Source: Moniliella sp. 'wahieum'
Taxonomy: Eukaryota; Basidiomycota; Moniliellomycetes; Moniliellales; Moniliellaceae
Assembly (NCBI GenBank): GCA_003971905.1
Contig: RSEE01000024.1
Coordinates: 248,001 to 312,000 of the forward strand
Direction of reading: 5' to 3'
DNA: 64,000 bases
The translations under genes were made by a program, and so were the position numbers. Positions 12,657 to 24,747 of the stretch are shown piece after piece (position 1 is the first letter of the stretch; each line of letters opens with the position of its first letter). The notes below the pieces were generated by a model. The model did no database searches. It was not told where the DNA came from and saw nothing but the letters and a program-made list of their open reading frames with translations.

Positions 12657-12870
12657 GCATGATGCCTGTCAGCCGCACCAGGCCAGCGGCCCAATCCCCG
12701 CACCTGAAACAGCCCGCTGCGCCCTGCCCCCCCCCCCACTGGTGCTGTGCGCCCGATCCCCTCCACCTGTAAGACAGGCAGCGTGGAGGGGCAGGCAGAC
12801 TGCTGCGCGGCTGCCCCACTGGTGGGATGGGAGGTACGCAGTCTCCGCACCAGCAACGCGTCCAACCCAA

Positions 12871-12875
12871 TATAA
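12871..12875 (+). promoter_or_regulatory. TATA-like box of protease gene
   Basis: TATAA lies about 160 bases before the protease ATG, followed by a pyrimidine-rich leader. This is positional inference only. Confidence 0.35.
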
Positions 12876-13033
12876 CCAGCAGCCCCCCACTCGCCCGTCT
12901 CCATCCTCCATCCTCCATCCTCCAACACCCCCAACGGCCGGCTGCCTCCGTGGGCCGTACCTGCTTCGTCTCCTCCCCCCTCCCTCCTCCACGCCGGCCG
13001 TGGCTCGACACTGGGCAAACACGCGCTGGAAGC

Positions 13034-14478
13034 ATGCATCTGCCCTCTGTCCTCCTCCTCGCCCTCGTCCTCGCGCTGGCCGCGAGCAGCAGCAGCCGCG
13101 CCGCCGCTGCCGCCCCCGCTTCCCAGCCCGTGCGCTTCCGTCCCCAGCGCCGGGCGCGCAGTGCCACCACCCCGCTCTTCCGCCGTCGCCACCAGCCGCG
13201 CACGCCCACCGAAGTCCACGCTTTTGCCCACCGCGAACTGGCCCGCATCCAAGCCCGCTATGGCGCACCCGCCCTGCCCCATGTGCGCCAATCCGCCCCG
13301 CTCACAAACGCCAACCAAGATTCGTTCTGGTACACCACGGTCCAACTCGGCACGCCGGCCCAGTCGCTTGCCACGCTCTTGGACACGGGCAGTGCCGATA
13401 CGTGGTTCCTCACGCCGCTGTCCAACTGTTCCGACTGTTCTGGTATTCGCCGCTTCCAGCCTTCGCACAGCTCCACCTACCGTGCGAGCGGGCACTCGTT
13501 TAGCCTCGCCTATGGTTCCGGCGGCTTGCAAGGCACGGTGGCGACGGACCGGATGGCGCTGGCTGGTACCACAGTGTCCAATGCGTCCGTTGGCATGGCA
13601 GTCACCGTGCAGGCCAGCACACTGTCGTCTCCCACGTCGGGGATTATGGGGTTGGGATTTCCCGCTCTGAGCGCCGAGGGTGTGACTCCGTTTTGGCAAG
13701 CTGCTTCGCTGCCCGAGTCGGTCTTTACGTTTTCCCTGCGCTCTGTCACCTCCAGCACAAGCCAGAACGGGGGCACGTTTACCTTGGGCGAGGTGCCTAG
13801 CCAGTACACGTCGTTGATCAACTGGGTCGAGCTCGACCCGTCAACCCATCAGCAAGGTTACTGGGCCGTGCCGTTGGACAGCCTTTCGGTCGGCGGTAGC
13901 TCCATCGCTCCCTCGCCAGACCAAGTTGCCGCAACGTGGGACACGGGCACAACCTTGATCATTGTCCCACCCAGCATTGCCCAGCAGGTGTACGCCAACG
14001 TCCCCCAGTCCAGTGCCGCCACGGGTTACGCCGAGGGATACTACCAGTACCCTTGTTCGTACGCGATTGATTTCAAGGTCCACATGGCCGGCAAGGCGTA
14101 CCGCATTGCCTCGGACGACTTGAATGCCGGCGCGATCGATTCGAGTGGATCAATGTGTCTCGGCGCGGTCGTCGGACTCGCCACCGGCACCTCTACGCCC
14201 CCTTACATTTTTGGCGATGCTGCCATCAAGGCGTTCCCTATGGTCGCCTACCGCGCCAATCCAGCTGCGATTGGGTTTGTTGCTCCGGCGGATTCCTTGG
14301 CCAACTCCACTTCCTCCCCTTCCTCCACGTCTTCCTCGTCCTCCATTACCCTTTCTTCCTCCACTTCCTCCTCTTCTACGGCCTCCTCCACTGGAGCGAA
14401 CGCTGCGTCCCGCTCATCCCCCAGTCTGTCTTCCTCTACCAGTTCCTCCTTCCTCACCTCACCTCTCTCTCTTCTCCT

Positions 14479-14510
<32 letters not shown>

Positions 14511-14768
14511 CTCCTCCTCCTCCTCCTCCTCCTCCTCCTCCTCCTCCTCTCCTCCTCCTCCTCCACCCTTGCCTCATCTAGGTCTGGAAGTATCGCCACT
14601 TCACTCGCCTCCTCGGTTCCACCCCCTCTGGCCAACTCCAGCCCCGTTGCAGCGCACGCACCCAGCGCCTCCCTCAGCACAAGCACCACGTCCCAGGCTA
14701 GTCGTACGTGGCATCCTGCCCTCGGCCTACCCCTTTGCTTGGTTGCGGGACTAGCTCTCTTCTGGTGA
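13034..14768 (+). CDS. GPI-type aspartic protease (pepsin A1)
   Basis: Secreted aspartyl protease. Residues 1-23 form a signal peptide (MHLPSVLLLALVLALA...). A basic propeptide with RRRAR-like and FRRRH sites follows. The two catalytic triads are LLDTGSADTWF and WDTGTTLIIV, with the flap Tyr in LAYGSGGLQG. After the A1 domain (ends NPAAIGFVAP) comes a Ser/Thr-rich stalk, then NSSPVAAHAPS and a hydrophobic end LGLPLCLVAGLALFW that looks like a GPI-attachment signal, as in yapsins. The reading frame slips in the TTC/TCC microsatellite (about 14450-14575), so a literal reading stops at 14581 without the GPI tail. I prefer the longer form because the resumed frame is a convincing GPI tail. Confidence 0.85.
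14455..14575. repeat. TTC/TCC microsatellite
   Basis: A run of CTT and CCT triplets lies within the Ser-rich stalk of the aspartic protease. It encodes poly-Ser in one frame, and poly-Leu or poly-Pro in the others, so its length decides whether the GPI tail is translated. Confidence 0.8.
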
Positions 14769-15214
14769 GACCCGTGAGTGTTACTGGTGTTCCCCTTCGC
14801 CGCGCCTCTCTTGCTCTTCCTTCCTCTCCCCCTTATCCTATCTACCCCTTAGTTGCTCCCACATGTTACGGACCCTAGGATTGTCTTCTCCTTTTTACCT
14901 CATCCCTCACTATTGCATTTGCATTTGCATAATCTCTCATCATTAATCATTCAACCTTCTCTATGTCTCTCTCACTCATTCGGATCCCCCCCTCCCCCGC
15001 CCTCCGGCTCGTAGCCCCTAACCTAGCACCAGTACGGGAAAATGACACGATCTTGAGCATTCCCTTACGCCTCGCGTATCTCCAGGCCTTGTCGGGATCG
15101 CGCCGGGCTCGGGCCTTACCTCGCCACAGGGCCCAATAAGGAACAACAAGCCAACGAGCCAACACGGAAGGGAGCAGGGAGCAGGGACCAGTTGCCGCGC
15201 CTTTTTGGCCGCGG
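14769..15214. other. convergent intergenic region
   Basis: The region lies between the 3' ends of the protease (+) and phospholipase D (-) genes. It is pyrimidine-rich with an AT-rich part near 14880-14960 that may serve 3' processing. No gene is seen. Confidence 0.5.
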
Positions 15215-18200
15215 TCAAAAGAAGATCGAGAGGGGCATCAACAGATCGCTCTGCCAGGTCAACTGGGACGAGAAACTTTCCTGTTCCAACCAGCGGGTGG
15301 GGAACTCGACGAGGTGGCCCTGCGTACTTTGCAGCAACCCTTCGATCGCGCGCAAGTCGTCACGGGAAAATTCGGCGTCTTTGCCCGTGCCGGGTGGCGG
15401 ACGCGGCACAGCTTCTTCCACCGCGGCAGGTCGATGGGGCGAAGGCGGGAAGGCTCCGGGTGTGAGTCGTGCGCGGGCGACGGGTCGAGGGAAGAAGGGT
15501 GCGGAGGCGGGGTTGGGTTCGGGCTCGGATGCGGTTGCGCGGGAAGGGGCGAGCTGTGGGGTAACAGGTCCGCTTGGGCTTTGGCCAAGCGCTCGGCGTA
15601 CGCGCCAAACCATTTGTATTCGCTCCACGTCTTGACCGTGTCGTCGGGGACGACGCGCAAGGCGCGACGGTAGAGCAACGTGTTGCGTTCGGCCACCGCG
15701 GCCACACATCGTAATAAAACGTTTCGCTCACCGGGTCGGTAAGTCGTCGGGACCAAAGGAGATGGGCGGACTGGGCTGGGCGAACCGCCCCGCCGGCGCT
15801 TTACGACGACGGGACGAAGCGGGCGGTGCACCCGCTGGCTCTTTGGGAGCCGGAGGCGTCACTTGGTCCACGTCCTCCACCACCGCCGTCGTAGAGGTAC
15901 CGGTCTGGGGCGAACGGGGCAAAGGGCCGTGCAACGCATCCACATCCAGGCCCAAATGTTCTTGCATCAACTTGATCCGAAGTTCATGCGGCATCTTGCC
16001 TACCTTGAACGGTTTCCCCGCCATGTACGAATCCACCATGTCCGTATCCCCAGCACCACGGCCAATTCCGAATCGCGATCGCCGCGCTGGGATCGTTCGT
16101 TGATGTTGGCCGAGCCACAGATGACCAGGCGGTCATCGACGATGCACAGTTTGCCATGGATGTACACTTGTTCGGTCGTGATAGCGCCGTTGCGCAGGCG
16201 ACCCCAATTGCGCAACCCATAAAACGAAATGTACTCGGCCGGGTCCACCCCACGCGCTTGCAACCGGGCAAAATCGAGTGTTTGCCACGACAAATAGTGC
16301 GGTACTGGGCTTCAACAATCAGACGGACACTGCTTGCGTCGGGGTGATCGATGGGCAAGGGGAAGCCCGGGATGAGGGGCATCATGATGATCGCACGGAA
16401 CGGCGTGTCGTCCTGGTAAGCACGAAGGATACGGTCCACCAAGGCATCGCCAATGTGGTTTTCAATTTTGGTCGTCTCCACAACGGTGGAGGAGAGGAAA
16501 ATTGGTTCTCAATGTAGACAAAGTGTTCGGCATTTTCAATCGCTTTCAAGTACGCATTTTGGATCGAATGTTCGACGCGTTGCGGCGTGCCCAAGCTCCA
16601 CGGCCCGCCCGAACGACAAATTTGCGCTTCGCACGTCCCGCGCAGTCCAAACGACGTGAGCTCCTCCGGACTAAAGTCGGCCGGCGGAAGAAGAAAGGGC
16701 ATTTCGCGCGTATGGTTTTTGATGCGCAACAGGTAATTCCACCGTTGGATAAAGTGACGCGCCAAATCGCGAGCGGGCTGGCCAACCAGCTGAACCCCCA
16801 CGTCGTGCCATGGCATCCGTGGGAACTTGTCCCGTTCAAACAAATCTTCCTCGGGACGGTTGAGCACAGTCCACTCCTTGACACGCTCGTTGGCATAGTC
16901 CTGGCCGGGCCAGATGTGGGCCTCGATCGTGCCAGAGGGGGTATCACGCACAGGACCAAGGAAGCGCGGATCATCAAACTCGTGCCGTACCCCAGTTTGG
17001 TCCGGATCGGCATGAATATCGTCGGTGAGAATGTGGGCCGGGGTGTCCCACCGACCAAAGCACAGGTCCAATCCCCCCATAAACGCAATTGTCTCGTCTA
17101 CCACACACATCTTTTCATGATGCGCCCAGTAAAACGTGCCGGTCTGGAAGTGGGAGGGCGAACGCTGGACCATGATGTTTTTGTGCAGGTTGATTAACCG
17201 CTGCTTGCTGTAGTTGGAATCGGTAGGGGTCACGTTGTTGGATACTTCATTGTAAAGGATAACAAAAACCTTGACCCCTTCCTCGGCCTTTTGACGAAGG
17301 ATAGTGTCCAGGCGGAAGCCCGGTTGGCCCGGGCGGCGCAAGTACAGCTCCTGCACACGGTCAGCATTCTCACTCTACCTAGTACAGTTTCTAGGTCACG
17401 AAAGGAGGGGGAAGACGCACAGGAGAGAGCCACCAGTCGTGAATCATGATGCGGTCCTTGGCACGAGCGAGGGCCTTGGACACTGCCCAAAAGTAATCTC
17501 GACCATCGACAAGGGGGGTAGCGTTGACATGCAGACGAATGGGAGCAAACGAATCAAATCGGTTGGGCCCGGCGTACGAATTCCTCCGAGCTACATCTTG
17601 GAGCGAAGCAACAAACTGGTTCATCTGTCGTTCGTTGTGCGCCACCAATTTGAGCTTTTGGTGCGAGTTGGTGAGGTAAAACGTGTGCGCCGACACGCCA
17701 TGAGCGTGCTGCTCAATGTCCTTGCCCTCTTGCATGTTGGTAAACTGTCCGCCAGTCAAGAGCGCCGTCATATCTTCCCTTTGTCCATGTGGCAGGGCTT
17801 CCCCCACCCCCTCCTCCTCCTCGTCTCCTTCTCCTCTCTCCTCCCACTCCGTTGGGCTTGGGACGGTGAATTGGGTGGCGATAAATCCGCTTGGGCCGTG
17901 TGATACGAAAGTCCATATCAAACAAAACACATCTGCCACCTTGAGCCCACCCAGTTGCTCGGCAATGATCAAGTACGATTCGCGCACCATGCACCAATGT
18001 TGGTTCTTGTGGGCCAAGAAGCGCAGCGGCGTGGGCGGGTACGAACCTTTCCTCGATATGGGAGAATGAACACCAAGGAAGCCCTGTTTGCCCTGCACGC
18101 CCGGCCGGCCGGACAGAGCCAGGGCCAAGGCACTGATCTCGAGGAACCTACAAGCCGATTCGCATCCGGTCGCAGCGCTGCTTGTCGACACACTTGGCAC

Positions 18201-19275
18201 AGCCACAGTTCCAGTTGCGCCCGGAGCGAGCGCGCGGCGGCACGACGATGGCTCGTGTCTCTGCCCCAGAAGGTGGTGTGCTTGAGTTTGGGCAAGGCGG
18301 GATGGAAGTGTCTTCGCTGCTAGCCATGGTACCAGTAAGTCCCTCGGGCTTGGTGATGCCCAGCCGGCCGCGTAAGGCAGCAGCACGGTAGTGGGTATAG
18401 AGGTTGATGAAGTCACGCATTTCGCGGTAGATCACCCCGGGTCAGACCATCGCCATACGACAACTCGATGCGGAAGATGGCATGGCCTGCCTGGGCGCCC
18501 GCCTCGAGCGAGTCGGTGACCTTGACGCGGATGGTTGAGAAGAACAGGCACCCTTCGGTCCCCTGTCTCGTCCTTCTCCAGCCCCATCTTGCAGCATGAA
18601 GGGCAACACGCCGAGCGAGAGTTCCTGGGTGAGACTGGGGTTCTGTGGGACTTTGGGTTCGGAAGGACGGGTTTTGCGGGCGGCAAGACGTTTCTTGAGC
18701 GCCTGCCAGCGCTGCTGAGCCATTTGCTGCGCGAAGCCCGACGTGCCCGGGGCGGGCTCGCCTCAGGCTCGTGTTCGGGGTCTGGTCGTCGTCGACCCAG
18801 GATGGGTCGTGGGCAGTGACCGGGGCCGAGGCAGGAGGGGGTAGGTGGCCCAGAACAAGACGGCCGAGATGGTGCTTGCGGCGTTGAGGCTGGACGAGGG
18901 TGGTGGGTTCCGGTGACGGGGGGGCGGTCAGAGGCGTGGGTATGCTGTCGCCGGCGGGGTTGGGGAGGGACATGGCACGGGGTGGAAGGAGGGAGGGAGG
19001 GGGGAGCAGTCCACGGCCACGGAGGCGCGCGGGCAGCTGCTTCTGAGCATGCGGGGCAGTGGGCAGAGCGGGTGCGGCAGTGGGTAGAGCGGGCGCGGCA
19101 GGCACGGCTGGCAGCACCGATGTGCCGAGGCCGGGGGCGCGCTGCCTGGCGCGGAGGCGGGCTCGTGCGGGCTAGCGGAGGAGGATGAGGGAAGTGGGGA
19201 GGCGAGTGTGGCCGTGGGCTGGTCCGTGTCGACGGGAGGGCAGGCCCGGCGGCGGTGGCCATGCGGCCATGGCGG
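15215..19275 (-). CDS. SPO14: phospholipase D, Spo14/PLD1 type
   Basis: Hydrolyses phosphatidylcholine to phosphatidic acid. A Pro-rich N-terminus is followed by QQRWQALKKRLAARK, a PX-like segment (RVKVTDSLEAGAQAGHAIFRIELSYGDG, YREMRDFINLYTHYR), a PH region (HKNQHWCMVRESYLI) and the catalytic core IMIHDWWLSPELYLRRP. HKD1 is HHEKMCVVDE (about 17100) and HKD2 is HGKLCIVDDRLVICGSANIN (about 16150); the C-terminus resembles WLxxFPxxFL ends (EFPTRWLEQESF). A 70-nt intron (17351-17420) joins WWLSP to ELYLRRP. The frame changes often; five sites in the catalytic and C-terminal part (16498, 16292, 16048, 15738, 15702) are each mended by one base in a run. The start is uncertain; 19275 is only an estimate from the Pro-rich frame. 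Confidence 0.85.
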
Positions 19276-20579
19276 TGGTGGTGGTGGTGATGGCGGTGGG
19301 GGTGGGTGGGGGTGCCGGCGTGGATGCTAAAGTACGTACGGACGCAGCCCCCCACTCGGCCAGTGCGCCCGTAGTCACTAGCGCTAGGGTTGGGGAGCGC
19401 ACACTTCCCCCGTGCTGCGCGCCAAGCAGCGCGCGCCACCGCCCCACCCAATCGGCAGGCAGGCGGGCGCGGCAAGTTGGCGCACAGCAACAACGACGCC
19501 TGACACGAGCCAACCAGGACCAAGACCGTTGCTGCGGCCACGGTCAACACGCCCGCAGGGTGCCGCTGGCGCGGCAGCTGGCCCATCCCTCGGCCACAAC
19601 CAGGTCCACGCGCTGCACCACGTTTGACACGGGCATTGTCTGTCGGTTCTGCGCATCCCCCCATCGCGAAGGCTATACGAGGACGAGGTGCTGTGTAGGT
19701 GCTGCCCAGTGCGCATCACAACCTCAGTCGTATCGCTTTTCTCCCGTCTTTATTACGGTCGGCACTACGTGAGCTGCAGGTGGGGACCTGTACCCCCCTA
19801 GGACCTCCGTCAGGACAAGCTGGACCAATTGGATCTGGAGGGCCCACCCACGGCACCAGCGGCAGGGGGGAAAGGACCAATATCGCCTCGGAGCAGTCGC
19901 AGGAGATGCCGAGGTGACGCGGTTGCTATGGCGCAGAAGGAACGGCGTGCGTGCCGAAGTGCGGTCAGCGCTCAGCGGGGAAGGAGGGGGAGGAGGTGTT
20001 CCAATGCACGGTGTTGGGTGGCCGCGCACGTGACTAGTGACTCTGGGGGAAAGTTTTTGGACCAGTCCTGATGCATGAGGGTTGCACCGTGACGTGTGAC
20101 TAATGAGTGGTGACCGGTGAGCGTGCGCGCGGCAACCGGTGAACCAAGACAATTAGAACGGCACCCCAGTGGGCAGCGGCGTGGGCCGAGTGTTGGCGAG
20201 GAACACTGGCGCCGGCGCGGCGCGCGGGGTGGCGTGGAGCGCGGGGTGGAGCACGAGGCGCGGACGGGGGCTGTGTGTGCTCTTTTGCAGGGCCTGCGGC
20301 CCAGCCTGTCGAGAAAGCAGGCGCGGGGGCAGCGGGGGCGGCAGCGCGCCGGTGTGGGCGCAGGCGGGCGCCCAGCGCAGGCCAGCAGTGCCAGTGCCCC
20401 TGCGATCGCAGCACCGCAGCCGGGCAGCGCTCCCGCCCGCCTTGGCGGTGGGGTTGTCTTCGCCGTGGCCGTCGCCTCGGCCGTCGTCTCGGCCTTCGTC
20501 TCCGTCCTCGTCCTCGTCCTCGTCCTCGTCGCCGTCTCCATCCCGCCCACGCCGCCCGCCACGCGCATCGCCGCGTTCC
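19276..20579. promoter_or_regulatory. divergent region, PLD / MSB1
   Basis: This 1.3-kb gap separates two divergent genes. It contains one RTCACGTG site (CACGTG at 20027-20032, minus-strand orientation) and GTCCTC repeats at 20507-20535. Open frames here are low-complexity, with no domain I recognise. Confidence 0.4.
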
Positions 20580-23500
20580 ATGGCCATCACCTCCCTCCTG
20601 CCCTGGCGGCGCACCCGCGACCCGCCCCCCACCTCCGCCCCTCGCCCTCGTCCTTGCCCGCGCCCTCGCCCTCGTCCGCACCCCGCCCCCCCCCCCACGC
20701 AGCCCCCTGCCCTTTTCCCTGCCGCTCCCGCAGTCCTCGGCGCGCCACGCCGCCAGCAGCCTCCTCTCCCCCCCCAGCAAGGCCAGCCGCCACTCGCACG
20801 CCAGCGCCCACTCTCCCCTCCCGCATCCCCACCCCCATCTCCCCACCGACGGCATCCGTCTCGCCCGCTCCCGCTCCCGCCTCCGCACCCCACCCCCGCC
20901 TCCGCCCCGCCCCCGCTGCCCTCGACCCCCCTCCCCTCCGATTCCCCTCGTCTGTCTCCGTCCGGCTCGGGCTCCGGCTCGGGATTTGGTCTTGTGTCTG
21001 CCTCTGGCTTTGGCTCCGGCTCCAGCTCGAGTTATGGCTACACGCCTGCCTACCTGGCCGTTGAACTGACGGCCTCCCAGGTCGTTGCCCTCCTTGCAGC
21101 CGTGAGCGATGCGATTGTGCTGCGTGGCCTGCAGACCCCGCTTCTGTTCTCCTCGCTGTCCTTGGCCTTGACCGCGCTCGGTCCCTCGAGTCTGATCCGC
21201 GCCTACCTTGGCCCGGGGCGGACCCCCCCCGCCGGGCGCACCGGTCCCAGCGGCGTTTGTCGCCGAAGCGCAATTTGCTTCCCCGAGCGACCTGGCGTGT
21301 GTGCTCAAGTGGGCGCTCGGCCGCATTGTAACCCACATTCCTTCGCCCGATCCGAGTGGAGAAGGCGAACTGCGCGTGCGCGGCTTCCTCTCCCTCGACA
21401 CGTACCTCGTCTGGCGCAACGAGGAGCAGGTAGATGGCTTCCCTGCCACGTCGTACTTGGAGATGAAAGAGCGTGTGTCGCCCGAGGTGGGCGAGTTGTT
21501 GACCCAGCTCCTCTCGCTCTTGTCCAGTGCCGGTGCGTACGCCATTGAAAACGGCATGACCATCGCCCGTCTCGCCCGCACGTTTGGACCCTTGATCTTT
21601 GGCTTGCCCGAAGACGACACGTTTGGCAAGACGTATCTGGCCTATGTGCGCGCCACCAATGCCACCGAGCACCTGCTGCTTGCCTACCTTCGTCATCTCC
21701 AAACTACTCTCCAAGCCAAGGGATCCGCCTTGCCTCTTCGTCTCACCCAGGTCATCCAGGGCTATCCATCCACCTTGGCAGCCAACCTCGACGTCCTCGC
21801 CGCCGGGTCGGGCAAGACGGTCCCCCTGACCATCCTCGAGCGTAGCGTGCGCACTTACGCCCCCGACCTCCTCGTCCACGCCTTGACATTCGAACTTCCC
21901 TCCAAGGGAAAAGAGTGGGACGCCTGCCATTTGTCTGACAAGGACGCGCGACACGGTTGCCTACCCCAGTTCACTCCGCGCTTCCGCAAACTGATTCACT
22001 ACCAAGCCGGTGTCCAGGTCGCGCCCGTGGACCGGTTCAGTTCGCCCTCGCCCTCCTCGCTGCCGCGCACGCCGATTGACGCGCACCCGCCTCGTGGGCC
22101 GGACCCCAATGCGCCCCAGTCGTTGGCGGACAAGGTATGGGGCGACTTTGTGTCGGGTGGGTTTACCGAGGCCGACTCGTCCAAATTGGCATTTGATATG
22201 CAAGAAAGTGCGCGGCGGGACTGGGCCACATCGCAGCCAGCAGCGAGCCAAAAGCAGTGGGGCGAGTTTGCCGCCAGCGGGTTTGAGCAACCTACTTCGC
22301 TCTCGGCCGCCTTGGCGTTTAGTGAGCCGTTTCCCTCTCGTTCCGAGGGCGACAAGAGCGAAGAAAAAGACGCGCCGCGCAAGAAGAAGGTACCGCCAGC
22401 GCCTGCCTTCCCATACGACTCGAAAGCTCGTGTCATGGCCAGCCCGACCATGTCGTCCGTAGCGCGTACCACGGCGCGCGACCCGCATGGGTCCATCGCC
22501 TCCTCCACCTCCCTTTCGCTCGCCCGTTCGCCAGCCGCAGCGCTGGCTGCCAGCATGGACGAAACGTTTGCCGAGGTCTGGGCCGATTATCTGTGGTGTG
22601 GCGGCTGGTCCCATTTTTCGCCGCTGACGCCGCCGCCGACGGGAGAGGAGGATCAACTGGTGTATATGTTGCTAAGCCGTCGACGAGCCATGAGTTGGGT
22701 CCTGGTGCAGTACAAGTCGCGCCCGAGCAAGTGGAGTGTGGGCGAAACGGCGCCGACGCTGCTGGGGCAGGGGGAGGATCCGCGGACGGACGCGACGTAC
22801 TTTATCGTGTCAGAGGTAGTGCCGGAAGCGTATCGGGCGGCGATGGAGGCGTACGAGGCCAAGCGGGCAGCAGGTAAGTGGGGGAGGGTGCATGCACTGT
22901 TCAAGCGCAAGGGGGGCAAGACGTTTGATCCTGCCTTGACTGCGCAGGGCGGGGAAACGGGCAGCATCGCCTCCTCGTCGCGCAAGTTTGCTGCGTGGGG
23001 CGGGTCGGCAGCGGGGAGTGTGTTTGGGAGGAAGAAGGTGGCGCCGTCAATCGGGACCGACTTTGACGACCCGGATGACCCTTTCCGCCCCGGTCGCGGC
23101 GGCACTACACGACACACCCTCGCCGCCACCACCTACGATCGTCCGGAGGAGGAGGTGGAAGAGCTGAGTGCGCCCGTGGTCGGGATGGGGAACGAGATGC
23201 CCGCCGCACCTCCGCCTCTTGCCCGCTCTACTTCCTGGAGCGGCCACTCCCGCCCCGCGGCCTCGCCTCTCGGTACCCCAGCCGCACGTTCTCCCGCTTC
23301 GGTCCAGCTCGGGCGCGGCGGCCAGCTGCCTCTGCGCGGAGCAAGCGAAGGCCGCGCCGCCTCGGCCGACTCGGGCAAACTGTATACCTCCACCCCTCCT
23401 ACGCCCCACCCAGACCCCAAGGAAGATCGCTTGTCCCAGTCCCTGTCTCTGTCCCGCCCTGACTCGCGCGCCTCCCCCGCCTCCAAAACCTCCCACCTCC

Positions 23501-23942
23501 GCCACCCTGCCCCTTGACGGAGGAGTCGGCCCAGTCTCTGTCCCGCACCCCGTCCCGCACCTCGCACCCATCTCGTACTTCCCCTTCTCGTCCCACCTTT
23601 CGCCCTGCCTCCCGCCCACCCTCTTCCCCCAGGGTCCTTTGCCCCCCAGCGAAACTAGCGTCCCGCCTGTCCCGCCCGTACCTAGCTTGCCTGCCCCCGG
23701 AGCGTCGGGGCCCGGTGACGACTGTACCTTGGGCCCCGCTCCTGTTCCCGCCGCTACCCCTACTCCCCCCCCACCCCGTCCCGCGCGCCTGCTCCCTCCC
23801 CTGCCCCCGCCCCCCCCCGGCTAGCTGGGACTTGCACGGGGGCGGTGCCTCGAGCTCTTCCTTGGTTTCGGGGCGGTTCGCCACTCCTCAAGACCTGTCC
23901 CCCGCCTCGTCCGATTCGGTCCACAGCTGGGCCGACGCGTAG
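20580..23942 (+). CDS. MSB1: Msb1/Mug8-domain morphogenesis protein
   Basis: Resembles fungal Msb1/Mug8 (PF08101), a RhoGAP-like scaffold acting with Cdc42/Rho1 in polarity. A basic Pro/Ser-rich N-terminus (MAITSLLPWRRTRD) leads to YTPAYLAVELTASQVVALL, then ACVLKWALGRIVTH, RGFLSLDTYLVWRNEEQVD, and a helical block LTQLLSLLSSAGAYAIENG and ARTFGPLIFGL that is GAP-like. A second conserved part is DETFAEVWADYLWCGGWSHF. The C-terminal third is Ser/Pro-rich and probably disordered. The frame changes in the G/C-rich run near 21215-21230. At 23517 a stop follows a CCCC run; the next frame continues Ser-rich to DLSPASSDSVHSWADA at 23942, so I give the longer end with lower certainty. Confidence 0.78.
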
Positions 23943-24747
23943 GAACCTGATCTGCTCTCCTCCCTTTTTCTACCCCTCTGCCTTCCTGTACCTCTCCCTT
24001 CCTGCGCCTCTCTCACCCTCGCCCCCTCCCTCGGCTTCCGCCTCCCCTTTTCCCTCTTTCTTCTCATTGGCTTGTCTTTTCTCTCTTTGTTGACTGAGTT
24101 CCCTGCCCTCTCTTACAACGCTCTCTCCCTCGTGCTTTTTGCTCTCGGAGCCACCGGCTCATCCATCATCCTTCCCTCCCTCCCTCCCCCTCCTTCCCTC
24201 TCCCTCCTGTTGCCTCCGTTTGGTCCGGACCAGTATACCGCCACGCGTGCGTGGAACCCACCACTCGTTCTTGCTATGGAACCGATCTGCACGTCCTTCT
24301 CTCAGAGCTCCGATCTCGCATCTCACGGGCCACCCGCCAGTGGCAGCTGGCCGCGCGCAGGAGGTAGCAAGCCAGGGTTATCAGTTACTAGCCTGCTTTA
24401 TCGATCATCGATCATCCATCTGCGGGGCCAGCAGTGCACCAGGTTACGTCAGCCCCTTTCGCACCAGGCCAGCCAACGTCCGCTGCTGGCCTTCACTGCG
24501 GCCTAGTGCCCTGATCTCAGTGTGCTGGCAGCTCCCCCGTCACGTGGTTGGGCAGCGCAGGCACGGGACCTGTCACGTGGCTTCCGCACGGGACCAGTCA
24601 CGTGGTGCGGGCACGGGACGAGTCACGTGCTGGGTGTCCCCGTGCGCCCTGGGCTTAGGCCTTAGGGTCCGCAGGCTTTTCTGGCGTGCTGTGCTGCCAC
24701 CACGTTGCTCCTGCGCGTCCACGCCCCGCCCACGCCCAGCCTCCGCC
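23943..24747 (+). promoter_or_regulatory. upstream region of the bHLH gene
   Basis: The first 500 bases are CT-rich and hold no supported gene. The last 210 bases carry four copies of the Cbf1 consensus (listed separately) and the leader of the bHLH gene. Confidence 0.5.
24541..24629 (+). promoter_or_regulatory. array of four RTCACGTG sites
   Basis: CACGTG occurs at 24541-24546, 24574-24579, 24599-24604 and 24624-24629, each preceded by GT, so all four are GTCACGTG and fit the Cbf1/CDEI consensus RTCACRTG. Spacings are 33, 25 and 25. The last three units share a GCACGGGAC word before each site, so the array looks like a short tandem duplication. The first site is about 205 bases before the ATG of the Cbf1-like gene. 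Confidence 0.85.

Larger units (their letters stand above)
12318..13033. promoter_or_regulatory. divergent promoter, acyltransferase / aspartic protease
   Basis: The shared upstream region holds two RTCACGTG sites (CACGTG at 12414 and 12482, reading on the minus strand), an imperfect palindrome of AGCTAAGC/GCGCTTAGCT type (about 12553-12587), a perfect hairpin (12638-12656) and a TATAA at 12871, about 160 bases before the protease ATG. Confidence 0.5.

Noticed and set aside
20117-20579. An upstream extension of MSB1 with a hydrophobic Val/Leu run suggesting a membrane segment.
   Set aside because: The run comes from GTCCTC hexamers in one frame and precedes a good ATG context at 20580; no conserved sequence supports translation.
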